Part shown: positions 8,144 through 16,559 of the stretch, in pieces
Numbering within the stretch: position 1 is the stretch's first letter
How the letters are laid out: each line of letters begins with the position of its first letter
NCBI GenBank assembly: GCA_964507025.1
Contig: CAZDOK010000001.1
Location: forward strand, 62,001 to 126,000
From: Amarobacter sp964507025
GTDB lineage: Bacteria; Chloroflexota; Dehalococcoidia; Tepidiformales; Tepidiformaceae
Reading direction: 5' to 3'
Length of the DNA: 64,000 nt
Made by a program: the position numbers and the translations under genes
Notes under the pieces: generated by a model
The model's input: the letters and a program-made list of their open reading frames with translations, nothing else
Told to the model about the DNA's origin: nothing
Databases searched by the model: none

Positions 8144-9025
8144 ATGGCCGCACAGCTCATCGATGGGACCGCTATCGCTTCCGAAATCCGGGCCGAAGTC
8201 GCCCGCGACACCGCCGCGCTCAAGGCGAGAGGCGTCACTCCGGGGCTCGCCGCCATCATCGTTGGCGACAACGCCGGCTCCGTTAGCTACGTGTCCATGA
8301 AGACGGCCGCTTGCGCTGAGGCCGGCATCTTTTCCGAAACCTTCCGCCTCCCGGAGTCCACCACGCAGGACGAACTGGTGGCGCTGGTCAACCGCATCAA
8401 TGCGGACGCCCGCTTCCACGCCATCCTCCCCCAGCTCCCCCTCCCCAGGCACATCGATGAGCTGGCGGTGATCGACGCCATGCACCCCGCGAAGGATGCC
8501 GACGGCCTCCACCCGAACAACCTCGGCCGCCTCCTCCGAGGCGAACTCACCGGCGCCATCCCCTGCACCCCCAACGGCGTCGTTGAGTTGCTTCTGCGCA
8601 CGGGCAACGACCCTTCCGGCAAGCACGTCGTCGTGGTCGGCCGGAGCACGCTGGTCGGGAGGCCCCTCGCTGTACTGCTTTCGAACAAGGCCAGGGGCGG
8701 CAACGCGACGGTCACCATTTGCCATACCGCCACCCCCGATATCGCCGTGCACACCCGCCAGGCAGACATCGTCGTCATGGCCGCCGGCCGCGCGAACACC
8801 CTGACGAAGCAGATGATCCGGCCCGGCTCCGTGGTCATCGATGTCGGCGTGAACCGGGTCGATGCGCCCAACCGCCCGAGTGGCTACCGCCTCGTTGGCG
8901 ACGCCTCGATGGATGTGCGGGAGGTTGCCTCCTGGGTGACGCCCTACACCGGCGGCGTCGGCCCTATGACCGTCGCCATGCTCCTGGTGAACACCGTGAG
9001 GGCAGCCGAGCGGCGGGTCACGTAA
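8144..9025 (+). CDS. folD: Bifunctional methylene-THF dehydrogenase/cyclohydrolase FolD
   Basis: FolD interconverts 5,10-methylene-, methenyl- and 10-formyl-tetrahydrofolate with NADP, supplying one-carbon units. The 293-residue protein has the catalytic YVSMK near the start of helix 2, LPQLPLPRH, the KDADGLHPNN loop, the nucleotide site VVGRSTLVGRP and the C-terminal PYTGGVGPMTVAMLL. The start is the ATG at 8144, preceded six nt upstream by TATCCT, consistent with a leaderless mRNA. Its stop overlaps the convergent vapC stop by 8 bp. Confidence 0.95.
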   Translation: MAAQLIDGTAIASEIRAEVARDTAALKARGVTPGLAAIIVGDNAGSVSYVSMKTAACAEAGIFSETFRLPESTTQDELVALVNRINADARFHAILPQLPLPRHIDELAVIDAMHPAKDADGLHPNNLGRLLRGELTGAIPCTPNGVVELLLRTGNDPSGKHVVVVGRSTLVGRPLAVLLSNKARGGNATVTICHTATPDIAVHTRQADIVVMAAGRANTLTKQMIRPGSVVIDVGVNRVDAPNRPSGYRLVGDASMDVREVASWVTPYTGGVGPMTVAMLLVNTVRAAERRVT

Positions 9026-9413
9026 CGGCGGGGTCGACAAGTTCGAGCCCATCGACGCGGCCAAAGTGCCGCACGTTTCGCGTGATGAGCGGGGCTCCGG
9101 CAAGCAACGCGGTTCCGGCGATCAGCAGGTCCGGGGTAGCTAGGCGCATTCCTGACGCCGCGAGCGCGGCTCCGCGCTCACCGGCTAGCGCCGCAGCCTC
9201 CCGGGTCAACGGAGCCACGAAGATCGCATCGAGAAGCTCATCGAGCGCCAGGCGGCCCGGGCCCTCCGGCTCGCCGAAATAGAGCTCATAGGCCGTGACT
9301 GCGCTAATTGCCAGTATGCCGGAGCGCAGGGCTTGCCTTACCCGGCTGTTGGCGGGGGCACGGTTCTTCAGGAAATCGACGATGCAATCCGTGTCAGAAA
9401 AGACTACCGCCAT
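9018..9413 (-). CDS. vapC: PIN-domain toxin (VapC family)
   Basis: A 131-residue PIN nuclease. The acidic residues expected for the Mg-dependent RNase site are visible: FSDTDCIVDFL at the N-terminus, TAYELYFGE in the middle and TPDLLIAGTALL towards the end, followed by TRNVRHF. VapC toxins cleave RNA, often initiator tRNA or the rRNA sarcin-ricin loop; the target here is unknown. The ATG overlaps the 3' end of the antitoxin gene by 10 bp, the usual vapBC arrangement. The stop overlaps folD tail to tail. Confidence 0.88.
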   Translation of the reverse strand: MAVVFSDTDCIVDFLKNRAPANSRVRQALRSGILAISAVTAYELYFGEPEGPGRLALDELLDAIFVAPLTREAAALAGERGAALAASGMRLATPDLLIAGTALLAGAPLITRNVRHFGRVDGLELVDPAVT

Positions 9414-9649
9414 CGAGTGCGCGACTCCCGGATCCGTTCGCGAACGCGTTCAGCCTCTTCCTCCCCCCATGCTCCCTCCAGCTCACGTAGCCGGCTCCAC
9501 CGCTCATCGGGAGATTCGGGAGTGTGTGCCGTCAGATAAGCCTCCAATGCCTCGTCGATGAGGCGCGAGTAGCCCTTCTCGCCCCTCCGGGCGGCGAGCT
9601 CACGCAGCATGCGCAGCTTCCGGTCGTCGATTTCGATGGTGGTCCGCAT
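9404..9649 (-). CDS. vapB: Ribbon-helix-helix antitoxin (VapB-like)
   Basis: An 81-residue protein starting MRTTIEIDDRKL, a classic ribbon-helix-helix strand and helix, followed by a charged C-terminal half (WSRLRELEGAWGEEEAERVR) that would wrap the toxin. Antitoxins of this type neutralise VapC and repress their own promoter. The ATG at 9649 is chosen over a start at 9664 because the RHH fold begins there. A perfect inverted repeat (CATGCAT-GCAC-ATGCATG) lies 12 bp upstream and is a good operator candidate. Confidence 0.85.
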   Translation of the reverse strand: MRTTIEIDDRKLRMLRELAARRGEKGYSRLIDEALEAYLTAHTPESPDERWSRLRELEGAWGEEEAERVRERIRESRTRWR

Positions 9650-9661
9650 GATGCGATCATC

Positions 9662-9679
9662 CATGCATGCACATGCATG
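9662..9679. promoter_or_regulatory. Inverted repeat, probable vapBC operator
   Basis: CATGCAT and ATGCATG form a perfect 7-bp inverted repeat with a 4-nt spacer (9669-9672) just upstream of the antitoxin ATG, where RHH antitoxins normally bind to autoregulate. Confidence 0.55.
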
Positions 9680-9721
9680 TCAACACTCGCGCTCCGCCCC
9701 GGGCCATGCGATCATGGAGTC

Positions 9722-10829
9722 ATGCAAGACCTCCTCGCTCGCGCAAACGAGCTCTCCCGCCGTATCTCTGACTTCATGGTGCGACTTTGACCTCGCCAAC
9801 GATGAAGAGCGACTCGCACAGCTAGAAGAACAGTCGGCCGCCCCGGGATTCTGGGACGATGCCGAGGCTGCCCGGTCCAGGATGCAGGAGCTGGCCGCGG
9901 TTCGCGATCGCGTGGAAACGTGGCGCGGACTCGATCGCCGGGTCCGGGACGCCGCTGAGCTGATTGAGCTCGCCATGGCGGAAGGCGATGAATCCGTCGC
10001 CGAATCCGCCGGTGCCGACCTCGCAGCGGCCGAAAAGCAGCTCGAAGCCCTCGAATTCCAGCTCCAGCTGTCCGGGCCGTACGACCAGCGGAGCGCCATC
10101 CTCGCCGTCCACGCGGGCGCCGGTGGCACCGACTCGCAGGACTGGGCCGACATGCTCCTCCGCCTGTATCTCCGCTGGGCCGAACGTCACGGCTACACAA
10201 CCGACGTCCTCGACATCACCGAAGGCGAGGAAGCCGGTATCAAGAGCGCGACGGTCGAGATCACCGGTCCCTACGCCTTCGGCTACCTCCAGAGCGAGCG
10301 AGGGGTCCACCGCCTGGTGCGACAGTCCCCCTTCAACGCCGCCGCCACCCGCCAGACCAGCTTCGCCAAGGTCGAAGTGATGCCGGAGGTGGATGAGGTC
10401 GGCGAGGTTGAAGTCAACCCGGACGACATCCGCATCGATGTCTACCGTTCGAGCGGCGCAGGCGGCCAGAACGTTCAGAAGAACTCCACCGCCGTCCGCA
10501 TCACGCATCTCCCCACCGGCATCGTTGTCACCTGCCAGAACGAGCGTTCCCAGGGTCGCAACCGGGACAGTGCCATGAAAGTTCTCGAAGCGCGCCTCCT
10601 CGAAATCGAGCTCAACCGCCAGGAAGAGGAAAAGGCGCGGTTAAAGGGCCAGCACATGGATGTCTCTTTCGGCAGCCAGATCCGGAACTACGTCCTCCAC
10701 CCCTATAAGATGGTGAAGGACGTGCGCACCGGCTTCGAGACCAGCGACACCACCGCTGTGCTCGATGGCGAAATTGATGACTTCATCGCGGCGTACCTCA
10801 AGTCCCGGGTTGGTGAAGAAGAGGCATGA
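9722..10829 (+). CDS. prfB: Peptide chain release factor 2, programmed +1 frameshift
   Basis: RF2 releases peptides at UGA and UAA stops. Reading starts at the ATG at 9722 (MQDLLARANELSRRI), reaches CTT TGA C at 9785-9791, and must shift +1 (skipping T9788) to continue in the frame that ends at 10829; the product is 368 residues. This is the conserved RF2 autoregulatory site: low RF2 gives slow UGA decoding and more frameshifting. A GGTG that could pair with the 16S anti-Shine-Dalgarno sits 3 nt before CTT. The body has the RF2 stop-recognition SPF (RQSPFNAAATRQ) and the catalytic GGQ (SGAGGQNVQK). Confidence 0.96.
9785..9791 (+). promoter_or_regulatory. prfB +1 ribosomal frameshift site
   Basis: CTT TGA C with codon 23 as the in-frame UGA. 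The upstream GGTG three nt before CTT can act as the stimulatory Shine-Dalgarno-like element. Sequence and position match the family-wide RF2 mechanism. Confidence 0.95.
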
Positions 10830-12235
10830 ACCGCAGACTGGCGCTCTCCTTCATCGCTGCCGTTGTCGCAACACTCGCTCTCCTTCCGCTGACTCCGGCC
10901 TCAGCCCAGGCCGTCGTCGAGTCCTCCACGGTCGCCAACGGCTACCCAAAGACATTGACCTTTAAGGTCACCGCCAGCGCGGAGTCGGATATCACCGACG
11001 TCACCCTGGAGTACTCCATAAAGGGCCGCGGCACCAGCGCCCTGGGCAAGCCGAAGGAGCTTACCCCCGCTCGCAACCTCTCGACGGAGGTGGAACTCCA
11101 GGTCAACTCCGGTCAGTCCTACATCCCCGTGGGCTCCGAGTTCACCTTCCGCTGGAAGATCGCCACGGCTGATGGCCAGGTTTTCACCAGTCCGGATGAA
11201 CAGTTCCTGTTCTTGCCGCCCGACCAGGACTGGGAGTCGGTCTCCAACGACTTCATGACTGTGTATTACCACGGCGATCGCGAGACCCTCGCACAGGCGT
11301 ACCTGAAGGCCGGCCAGGAAACCTACGACCGCATCGGCAAGCAGCTCTACAACGTCACGCTCACCACGCTACCGGTGAAGGTCATCCTGTTTGCCAACGA
11401 GCAGGAGAGCGACCTCGCCCGGCCCGGCACCGGGGGCAGCTTCGATGCAGCCGTCACCACCTGCGGCACCAAGGTCACCAACGACATCCTGTTGCTCATC
11501 CCCGTGGCCTGCGGGAGCACGGATCGGACCGACACGCTCCGGCACGAGCTGGGCCACATCCTGAACGAGACCGCCGGCGAAGGTGCCCTTGGCAAGCTCC
11601 CGTCCTGGCTTGATGAAGGGGCAGCGGTCTATGCCCAGACGTCTCCGGGCGACTACGAGGCGGCGTTTGAGGCGGCCGTCCGCGCCAACCGGCTCATTCC
11701 CTTCAACCAGATGGGCAACCCCGCGACCACCCCGAGCCAGGTTGGTGTGTTCTACGGCCAGGCCTACTTCATGGTGAAGCACCTCATCGATACCGCCGGC
11801 GAAGATAAGTTCGGTGAGTTCATGGCGACCATCAAGCGCGGCTCGCGCTTCGACGATGCGCTCAACCGTGTCTACGGCTTCGCGAACCTGTCGGCCTTCG
11901 AGGACTCATTCCGCGCGTCGCTCAACCTGGCCCCGATCGCGAACCCCACCGCCGCGCCCACGTCGCGTCCCCAGCAATCGCCGGCTACCCCGGCACCTAC
12001 CTCCGCGCCCTCGACGCAGGTGATTTCAGGCAAGAGTGACGATCGCACGCTCGGGCGGGGCACGTTCATCATCGTTGGCGTTGCCGTGCTGTTCGCCCTG
12101 GCGGCGTTGTTTTCGTACCTCGTGGCGCTGATGGCGGCGAATTCCCGGCTCCAGGCAGCCAATCGTGCCGCGCCGCCGTCGCCCCGTGACGACGACTGGC
12201 GGCCGCCACGCAGCGATAACCCGTTCGGCGGCTAA
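10826..12235 (+). CDS. Membrane-anchored MA-clan (gluzincin) metallopeptidase
   Basis: A 469-residue exported protein. Residues 1-27 form a Sec signal peptide ending PASAQ. A beta-rich domain (about 30-130) precedes a peptidase domain with the zinc motif HELGH at 240-244 and the third ligand E264 in WLDEGAA, the gluzincin arrangement of the peptidase MA-like family. A Pro/Thr/Ala linker (about 365-400) leads to a transmembrane helix at about 410-435 and a short charged tail. It is therefore probably tethered outside the membrane. Its ATG overlaps the prfB stop by 4 bp. Substrate unknown. Confidence 0.85.
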   Translation: MNRRLALSFIAAVVATLALLPLTPASAQAVVESSTVANGYPKTLTFKVTASAESDITDVTLEYSIKGRGTSALGKPKELTPARNLSTEVELQVNSGQSYIPVGSEFTFRWKIATADGQVFTSPDEQFLFLPPDQDWESVSNDFMTVYYHGDRETLAQAYLKAGQETYDRIGKQLYNVTLTTLPVKVILFANEQESDLARPGTGGSFDAAVTTCGTKVTNDILLLIPVACGSTDRTDTLRHELGHILNETAGEGALGKLPSWLDEGAAVYAQTSPGDYEAAFEAAVRANRLIPFNQMGNPATTPSQVGVFYGQAYFMVKHLIDTAGEDKFGEFMATIKRGSRFDDALNRVYGFANLSAFEDSFRASLNLAPIANPTAAPTSRPQQSPATPAPTSAPSTQVISGKSDDRTLGRGTFIIVGVAVLFALAALFSYLVALMAANSRLQAANRAAPPSPRDDDWRPPRSDNPFGG

Positions 12236-12813
12236 TCGCGGATCCCGCTGCGCAGCATCCAGAACCGCTGCAAGGCCGTTAGGTTTGCCAGCACCGCCAG
12301 CGCGCCGATGACCACCGTCAGCCCGTTGAACAGCAGGCCGATGGTCAACAACGCTACCCGCTCCTGCCGGCGGAAGAGCCCCTCCCGCATCGAGAGCCCC
12401 ACGACTTCCGCGCGCGCTCGCATGTAGCTCACGGCGATGCTGCCGAAGATGGCCGCCGAGGTTATCGCCACCTGGACCTGCTCGCCCCGTTCCGCGAAAT
12501 ACCAGGCGCAGGAAGCCAGGACGATGGCCTCGCTGGCACGGTCGAGCACCGCATCGAAGACGGCGCCAAACGGGCTTGCGAGCCCCGTGGCCCGGGCCAC
12601 CGCCCCATCGACGAGGTCGAGCGCCGAGAAGAACACGTAGACGATGCCCGCCCACAGTAGCCGGTCCTGCGTGATGAGCCAGGCGGCTGCAAGGTTCCCC
12701 CCGAACCCGAACAGCGAAATCATGTTCGGAGTGATGCCGGCTCCCCCGACCGTGCGACCGATGCCGTCCTGGATCGACTTTGGCAGCCGCGTGGGGAGCA
12801 GGTTGATGCCCAC
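12232..12813 (-). CDS. CDP-alcohol phosphatidyltransferase, PI-phosphate-synthase-like
   Basis: The 193-residue, multi-helix membrane protein contains the complete CDP-alcohol phosphotransferase signature: D66, DG 69-70, AR 73-74, G83, D87, D91. Beyond the signature, SYMRARAEVVGL followed by FRRQERVALL resembles the SYIKARAE and ERPERL segments of mycobacterial PgsA1, which joins CDP-diacylglycerol to inositol phosphate. A role in phosphatidylinositol-phosphate synthesis is thus favoured over phosphatidylglycerophosphate synthesis, also because the neighbouring gene is PimA-like. It is the last gene of the lipid operon, 3 bp after the glycosyltransferase. Confidence 0.8.
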   Translation of the reverse strand: MGINLLPTRLPKSIQDGIGRTVGGAGITPNMISLFGFGGNLAAAWLITQDRLLWAGIVYVFFSALDLVDGAVARATGLASPFGAVFDAVLDRASEAIVLASCAWYFAERGEQVQVAITSAAIFGSIAVSYMRARAEVVGLSMREGLFRRQERVALLTIGLLFNGLTVVIGALAVLANLTALQRFWMLRSGIRD

Positions 12814-12816
12814 GGC

Positions 12817-13971
12817 TCAGCGCTCCCCGGCCAGCAGCGTTCGGCGCCGCGCCCGGGTCTCCGCCACCTGCTGGTGTTCGTAAAGCAATCGCTCGTAGTA
12901 CGAGAGCACGCGGTGGGCAATATTGTCCCAGCTGTAGTGCTGAGCGAGGGCTGTGCCCTTCAGGCTGAGTTCCTTCCTCATGCGGGGGTTCTTGATGAGC
13001 CGGATAGCCGCCGCGGCGATGGCAGCCGGGTCCTTTGGCTTCACCAGCAATCCTTCTTCCTCGTGCGTCATCACTCCGGCGAAGCCCTCGATGTTGCTGG
13101 CGACCACCGCAGCGCCAGAGGCGAGCGCTTCCAGGAGCACGTAACCCTGGCTCTCGTTCCCCGTGTTCGGACAGCAAAACACCGTGGCCGTCCGGTAGTA
13201 TCGGGGCAGGTCCGCGTATGGCACGTTCGGGCGGAACACCACGTCGGGGAAGCGTGCGAACAACCGCTGGTAACGGCTGAAGTCACCAGCGCCAACCACG
13301 ATGAGCCTCGTGTTTGGCACCTGTTCGCGGAGGCGCAGGTAGGCGCGCAGGAGGTACTTTAGTCCCTTCCGCTTCTCTGGCCGGCCCACGAACAGGATGT
13401 TGTGCTTCCCATCCATGAACTCTTCCATCGGCTCGCACGGCGTGGCGAAGTGCTCGTAGTCGATTCCGTTGGGGATGATGTTGAAGTACCCGGCGAAGTA
13501 GCGGCTCACGAGTTTGACCGCGGCCGGCGAAACCGCGATCTTCCCATCGAGCTTCCGGAACCAGCGCTTCGTGAGTGGCGTGGTGTACCCGTAGAAGCGG
13601 TTGCCGCCCTCCTTTGCCGCATGGAAGGTGCCAACGTTCACGGAGCGGGAATAGCGCAGGAAGTGGTAAGGAAGAAGGGGCATGAGTGGCTCATGCAGGT
13701 GCACGACATCGAACTGGTAGTCCTGGAATACGCGCTTCACCTCGGGCGACTTCCACGCGAAGGTGATTCGCGCGACCGAACCGCTGACGCGCATGGACCA
13801 CGGTTTGCCCATCACGACGACCTCGTCGCGGGCGCTCGCCGGGTCCGAGGCTGGCGCGAAAATCGTGACCTCGTGCCCCCACTCACGGAAGTACGCCGCC
13901 AGGTGCTTGATATGCGACTTCACGCCACCTTCGACGCACCAGTCGTAGGGCGAAACCATCGCGATCCTCAC
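12817..13971 (-). CDS. GT4 glycosyltransferase, PimA-like
   Basis: A 384-residue GT-B, family 4 glycosyltransferase. The N-terminus RIAMVSPYDW, then EGGVKSHIKHLA, VTIFAPASD and GSVARITF closely follow the layout of mycobacterial PimA, the mannosyltransferase that starts phosphatidyl-inositol mannoside synthesis. The C-terminal half has IPNGIDYEHF, FVGRPEKRKGL and the EX7E motif NESQGYVLLEALASG. The GTG start at 13971 overlaps the PHP-gene stop as GTGA; an ATG four codons upstream (13983) is possible. Acceptor (PI) is inferred from homology and the adjacent PI-phosphate-synthase-like gene; other GT4 roles remain possible. Confidence 0.85.
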   Translation of the reverse strand: MRIAMVSPYDWCVEGGVKSHIKHLAAYFREWGHEVTIFAPASDPASARDEVVVMGKPWSMRVSGSVARITFAWKSPEVKRVFQDYQFDVVHLHEPLMPLLPYHFLRYSRSVNVGTFHAAKEGGNRFYGYTTPLTKRWFRKLDGKIAVSPAAVKLVSRYFAGYFNIIPNGIDYEHFATPCEPMEEFMDGKHNILFVGRPEKRKGLKYLLRAYLRLREQVPNTRLIVVGAGDFSRYQRLFARFPDVVFRPNVPYADLPRYYRTATVFCCPNTGNESQGYVLLEALASGAAVVASNIEGFAGVMTHEEEGLLVKPKDPAAIAAAAIRLIKNPRMRKELSLKGTALAQHYSWDNIAHRVLSYYERLLYEHQQVAETRARRRTLLAGER

Positions 13972-14699
13972 CCGGACCTCCATTTCCCCCGGAGCATCTT
14001 CCGCGGCGTTGCCGAGTAGCCCCAGGCGAGCCCCAGCGCGATGCGGCCATAGCCGACCTCGGCCGGATGAGGATACCGCGACATCGCGCCATGCACCCGT
14101 CCTGTCTCCAGCGCGGTCCTGAGCTCGGCGGCCGTGGTCCCCGCGAATTCCGTCCAGCCGGTGGCGACGTGGGGCAGGTGGTGGGCATCGGACCCGCCCG
14201 CCCATGGCAGCTTCCAGCGCTCCACGTTCAGCCGGAGCGCACGCTCCCGGGTGCGCCGGCCCGCCGGGCTTGGATTCGAAAGCTCGATGGCGTCGAACGT
14301 GATTCCGTCCTCGCAGCGCTCGCAGATGCGATCCAGGGTGCGTTCGCTGATCGAACGGGTGAGCCAACTGAGTGGGTGCGGGACCATGGCGAGGCCGCCC
14401 TGGCCGTGAATCTTCTCGAGTGTGGACTCGACGCCCCTGAAGCTGGGCACGTCGCGATCGATGTACAGCGCGAGCAGGTGACCCTGGCGCGTCGTTATCT
14501 CGGCTCCTGGCACGACTTCGAACCGGTAGGCGTGCCGTGCGGCGAGCTCCTGCGCGCGCAGCCCGCCCGTTACATCTTCGTGGTCGGTGATGGCCACCAC
14601 GTCCATGTCGGTCTGGTGTTCGACAAAGGCCAGCACCTCCTCGACGCTGGCAAGTCCGTCGGAAACGCGCGTATGGAGGTGGAGGTCAGCGCGTCCCAC
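13968..14699 (-). CDS. PHP-domain phosphoesterase
   Basis: The 243-residue protein begins VGRADLHLHTRVSDG, a PHP metal-binding motif (DxHxH), and continues with ITDHEDVTG, VPGAEIT, MVPHPLSW and GGSDAHHLPH, all expected metal ligands of the PHP superfamily. Such enzymes hydrolyse phosphoesters, including phosphosugars and nucleotides. The GTG start at 14699 overlaps the upstream acyltransferase stop by 14 bp. Its place in a lipid operon suggests a phosphatase step on inositol or mannosyl phosphates (for example PI-phosphate dephosphorylation), but this is inference. Confidence 0.85.
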   Translation of the reverse strand: MGRADLHLHTRVSDGLASVEEVLAFVEHQTDMDVVAITDHEDVTGGLRAQELAARHAYRFEVVPGAEITTRQGHLLALYIDRDVPSFRGVESTLEKIHGQGGLAMVPHPLSWLTRSISERTLDRICERCEDGITFDAIELSNPSPAGRRTRERALRLNVERWKLPWAGGSDAHHLPHVATGWTEFAGTTAAELRTALETGRVHGAMSRYPHPAEVGYGRIALGLAWGYSATPRKMLRGKWRSG

Positions 14700-15561
14700 A
14701 GCCGTGCACCTTCCAGAAGTCCTCGAGGACGGTCCATTGCCCCGGGTCCCGGCGGAGGTGTGCCTCCAGCAGCCGCGTGAACCGTTCCGCGGCCTCCCGG
14801 ATGTCGCATTCGAGGTTGTTCGTTTGATTGACGGTGAAGACTTTGCCGACATCGATGCGAAACTGATCGCCGTGCTTCCGCGACGAGAACACCGGCAGCA
14901 CTGGAGCACCAGATCGGCGGGCCAATTCCCACGGCCCTCGCGGCACCTTTGCCTCGCGGCCGCAAAAGGTGACGCAAACGCCCGTGTTCTGGATGTCGCG
15001 GTCGCCCATCACGCCCGCGATCTGGCCCTGCTTCAAGGCCGAGACCATGGCTTTTACTCCGCCGATGGTGGCTTCGTGGAACGTTCCGCCCGCCGACGAA
15101 CGGAGCTTCGACATGTAGTCGGCAAGCTCGCGCGGCTCCAGCGCCTCCACGAGCGCGACGAATGGGCGACCCCGGAAGGTGAGCGCCTGGATGGCGAGCT
15201 CGGCATTGCCCGTGTGCGCACTCACGATCACCAGCGGTCCGGGTTCGCTCAGCACCTGCAACCGTTCCGCGTGAAAGATCTCCAGGTGGCCCGCTTCGAA
15301 GTTGGACATGTCGCGCCGGGAGAGGCTGCCCAAGTCCACATAATACTGTGCGACATGGCGGAGCGCGCGGCGGCTTGCCCGCCGGGCTGCCGACAGGTCG
15401 CCGTCGCACAATGGCAGCATGTTCCGCACGAGGTTGCGGCGGAGATCGCGGCGCACCATCCAGGAGACCCACGCAACAACCGAGGCGGCGTGATAGAAGA
15501 CGCCGGGGAAACGGCTCACCAAGGGATGTGCTGCCCGCATCCACCAGAGGCGATTCATCAT
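14686..15561 (-). CDS. LpxL/HtrB-type lipid acyltransferase, second copy
   Basis: A 291-residue member of the bacterial lipid A biosynthesis acyltransferase family, which in actinobacteria includes PatA acting on PI mannosides. The catalytic HX4(D/E) motif reads H116 TGNA E121 in VSAHTGNAEL, and GDRDIQNTGV and GAPVLPVFS are the usual later blocks. A hydrophobic patch near the N-terminus would associate with the membrane. The ATG at 15561 overlaps the first acyltransferase stop (ATGATGA). No other lipid A genes are near, so a glycolipid acyl acceptor is more likely than lipid A. Confidence 0.82.
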   Translation of the reverse strand: MMNRLWWMRAAHPLVSRFPGVFYHAASVVAWVSWMVRRDLRRNLVRNMLPLCDGDLSAARRASRRALRHVAQYYVDLGSLSRRDMSNFEAGHLEIFHAERLQVLSEPGPLVIVSAHTGNAELAIQALTFRGRPFVALVEALEPRELADYMSKLRSSAGGTFHEATIGGVKAMVSALKQGQIAGVMGDRDIQNTGVCVTFCGREAKVPRGPWELARRSGAPVLPVFSSRKHGDQFRIDVGKVFTVNQTNNLECDIREAAERFTRLLEAHLRRDPGQWTVLEDFWKVHGCGTR

Positions 15562-16463
15562 GCCGCACCCGTCCTCTGCATCGATGCGAACATCCGGCGG
15601 AACATGTACCACTGGTCCGGGTGGCTCCGGATGAACGTCTCGTGCGAGGCGACAACCGCCTGCGTGAGCTCCCGGATATCCCGTTCCCGGTCGCCTGTGT
15701 GAGGAAGTTCGATCCCGAAGTCGCACCAGGTGCGTACGCCCGGTTCACCGCTCCTCTCCCGGACGAACGCGGTCGGCACCACCTTCGCCCCCGTTCGGAG
15801 GGCGAGTCGCGCGGCCCCCGAAGGAACTTCGACCTCCCCGCCGAAGAAGCGGACCCCAACTCCGTCGGCGTCCATGGGATGGTCGATCAGCAGGGCCACG
15901 AGGCCACCCGCCTTGAGCGCGCGAAACAGAGAAGGCCCGGCCCTTTCCATCTTCACGATTCGCATCCCGAGCCGCTCACGCGCTCCAACCACCATCCCAT
16001 CGAGGCGTCGGTCCGCGAATGTCTCGGCTACCACGGTCAGGGGGTAGCCCCTCGCTGCCGCGGCCCCGGCGCCCATGTCCCAGTTCCCGAAATGCATGCA
16101 GACGATCACCGCCCCCTTCCCGTCGGCAAGCGCGCGGTCCAGGTTCGCGAACTCGCCGTCGTCCGCCACCAGGGCACTGATCGCCCGCGCATCCAGGTGT
16201 GGGAACCGCACGAAGTCGACCAGGTATTTGCAGTAGTTCACCAGCGACCGGCGGGCCACCCGCCGCACCTCGTCGCGCGAGGCACCCGGAAGCACCTGCC
16301 GATAGTTCGCAAGCATGGCACGCCGGCCGCCTGGCCAGAGGTAGAACCCGGCCGTGCCTATGGCCGTGGCGGCCGCGTAGCCGAAACCAGGCGGCAAACG
16401 CCACATCGTTGCGGAGACCAGCCGCCAGACCCAGTACTGCACGCCGGACGAGAGACCGGTCAC
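15558..16463 (-). CDS. LpxL/HtrB-type lipid acyltransferase, first copy (PatA-like)
   Basis: First gene of the lipid operon; 301 residues. It has the HX4D dyad H124 to D129 in MHFGNWDMG, then AETFADRRLDG, IDHPMDADGVGVRFFGG and RTGAKVVPTAF, the standard acyltransferase blocks. The GTG at 16463 is chosen because GGAGG lies 7 nt upstream; a TTG at 16496 would add 11 residues. With PimA-like and PI-phosphate-synthase-like genes downstream, acylation of a PI-based glycolipid is the most economical role, as for PatA. Divergent from the enoyl-CoA hydratase gene. Confidence 0.85.
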   Translation of the reverse strand: MTGLSSGVQYWVWRLVSATMWRLPPGFGYAAATAIGTAGFYLWPGGRRAMLANYRQVLPGASRDEVRRVARRSLVNYCKYLVDFVRFPHLDARAISALVADDGEFANLDRALADGKGAVIVCMHFGNWDMGAGAAAARGYPLTVVAETFADRRLDGMVVGARERLGMRIVKMERAGPSLFRALKAGGLVALLIDHPMDADGVGVRFFGGEVEVPSGAARLALRTGAKVVPTAFVRERSGEPGVRTWCDFGIELPHTGDRERDIRELTQAVVASHETFIRSHPDQWYMFRRMFASMQRTGAA

Positions 16464-16547
16464 GCTGCTGCCTCCACGTCCATTCGAAGAACACAACCGC
16501 GGACGGTCACTCCACTATCTTATCGGGCGGCCATCAACCGTCCCATC

Positions 16548-16553
16548 TACAAT
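16548..16553 (+). promoter_or_regulatory. -10 box of leaderless enoyl-CoA hydratase gene
   Basis: TACAAT ends six nt before the ATG at 16560, so transcription should begin at or next to the start codon. No Shine-Dalgarno is present in the gap, and no good -35 is seen. Confidence 0.5.
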
Positions 16554-16559
16554 CCCGGC

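Noticed and set aside
9722..9790. Separate small gene before prfB
   Set aside because: It is the first 22 codons of prfB, ending at the known CTT TGA C frameshift site.
15348..16559. N-terminal extension of the enoyl-CoA hydratase
   Set aside because: The extended frame is antisense to the two acyltransferases; the family begins at the ATG at 16560.
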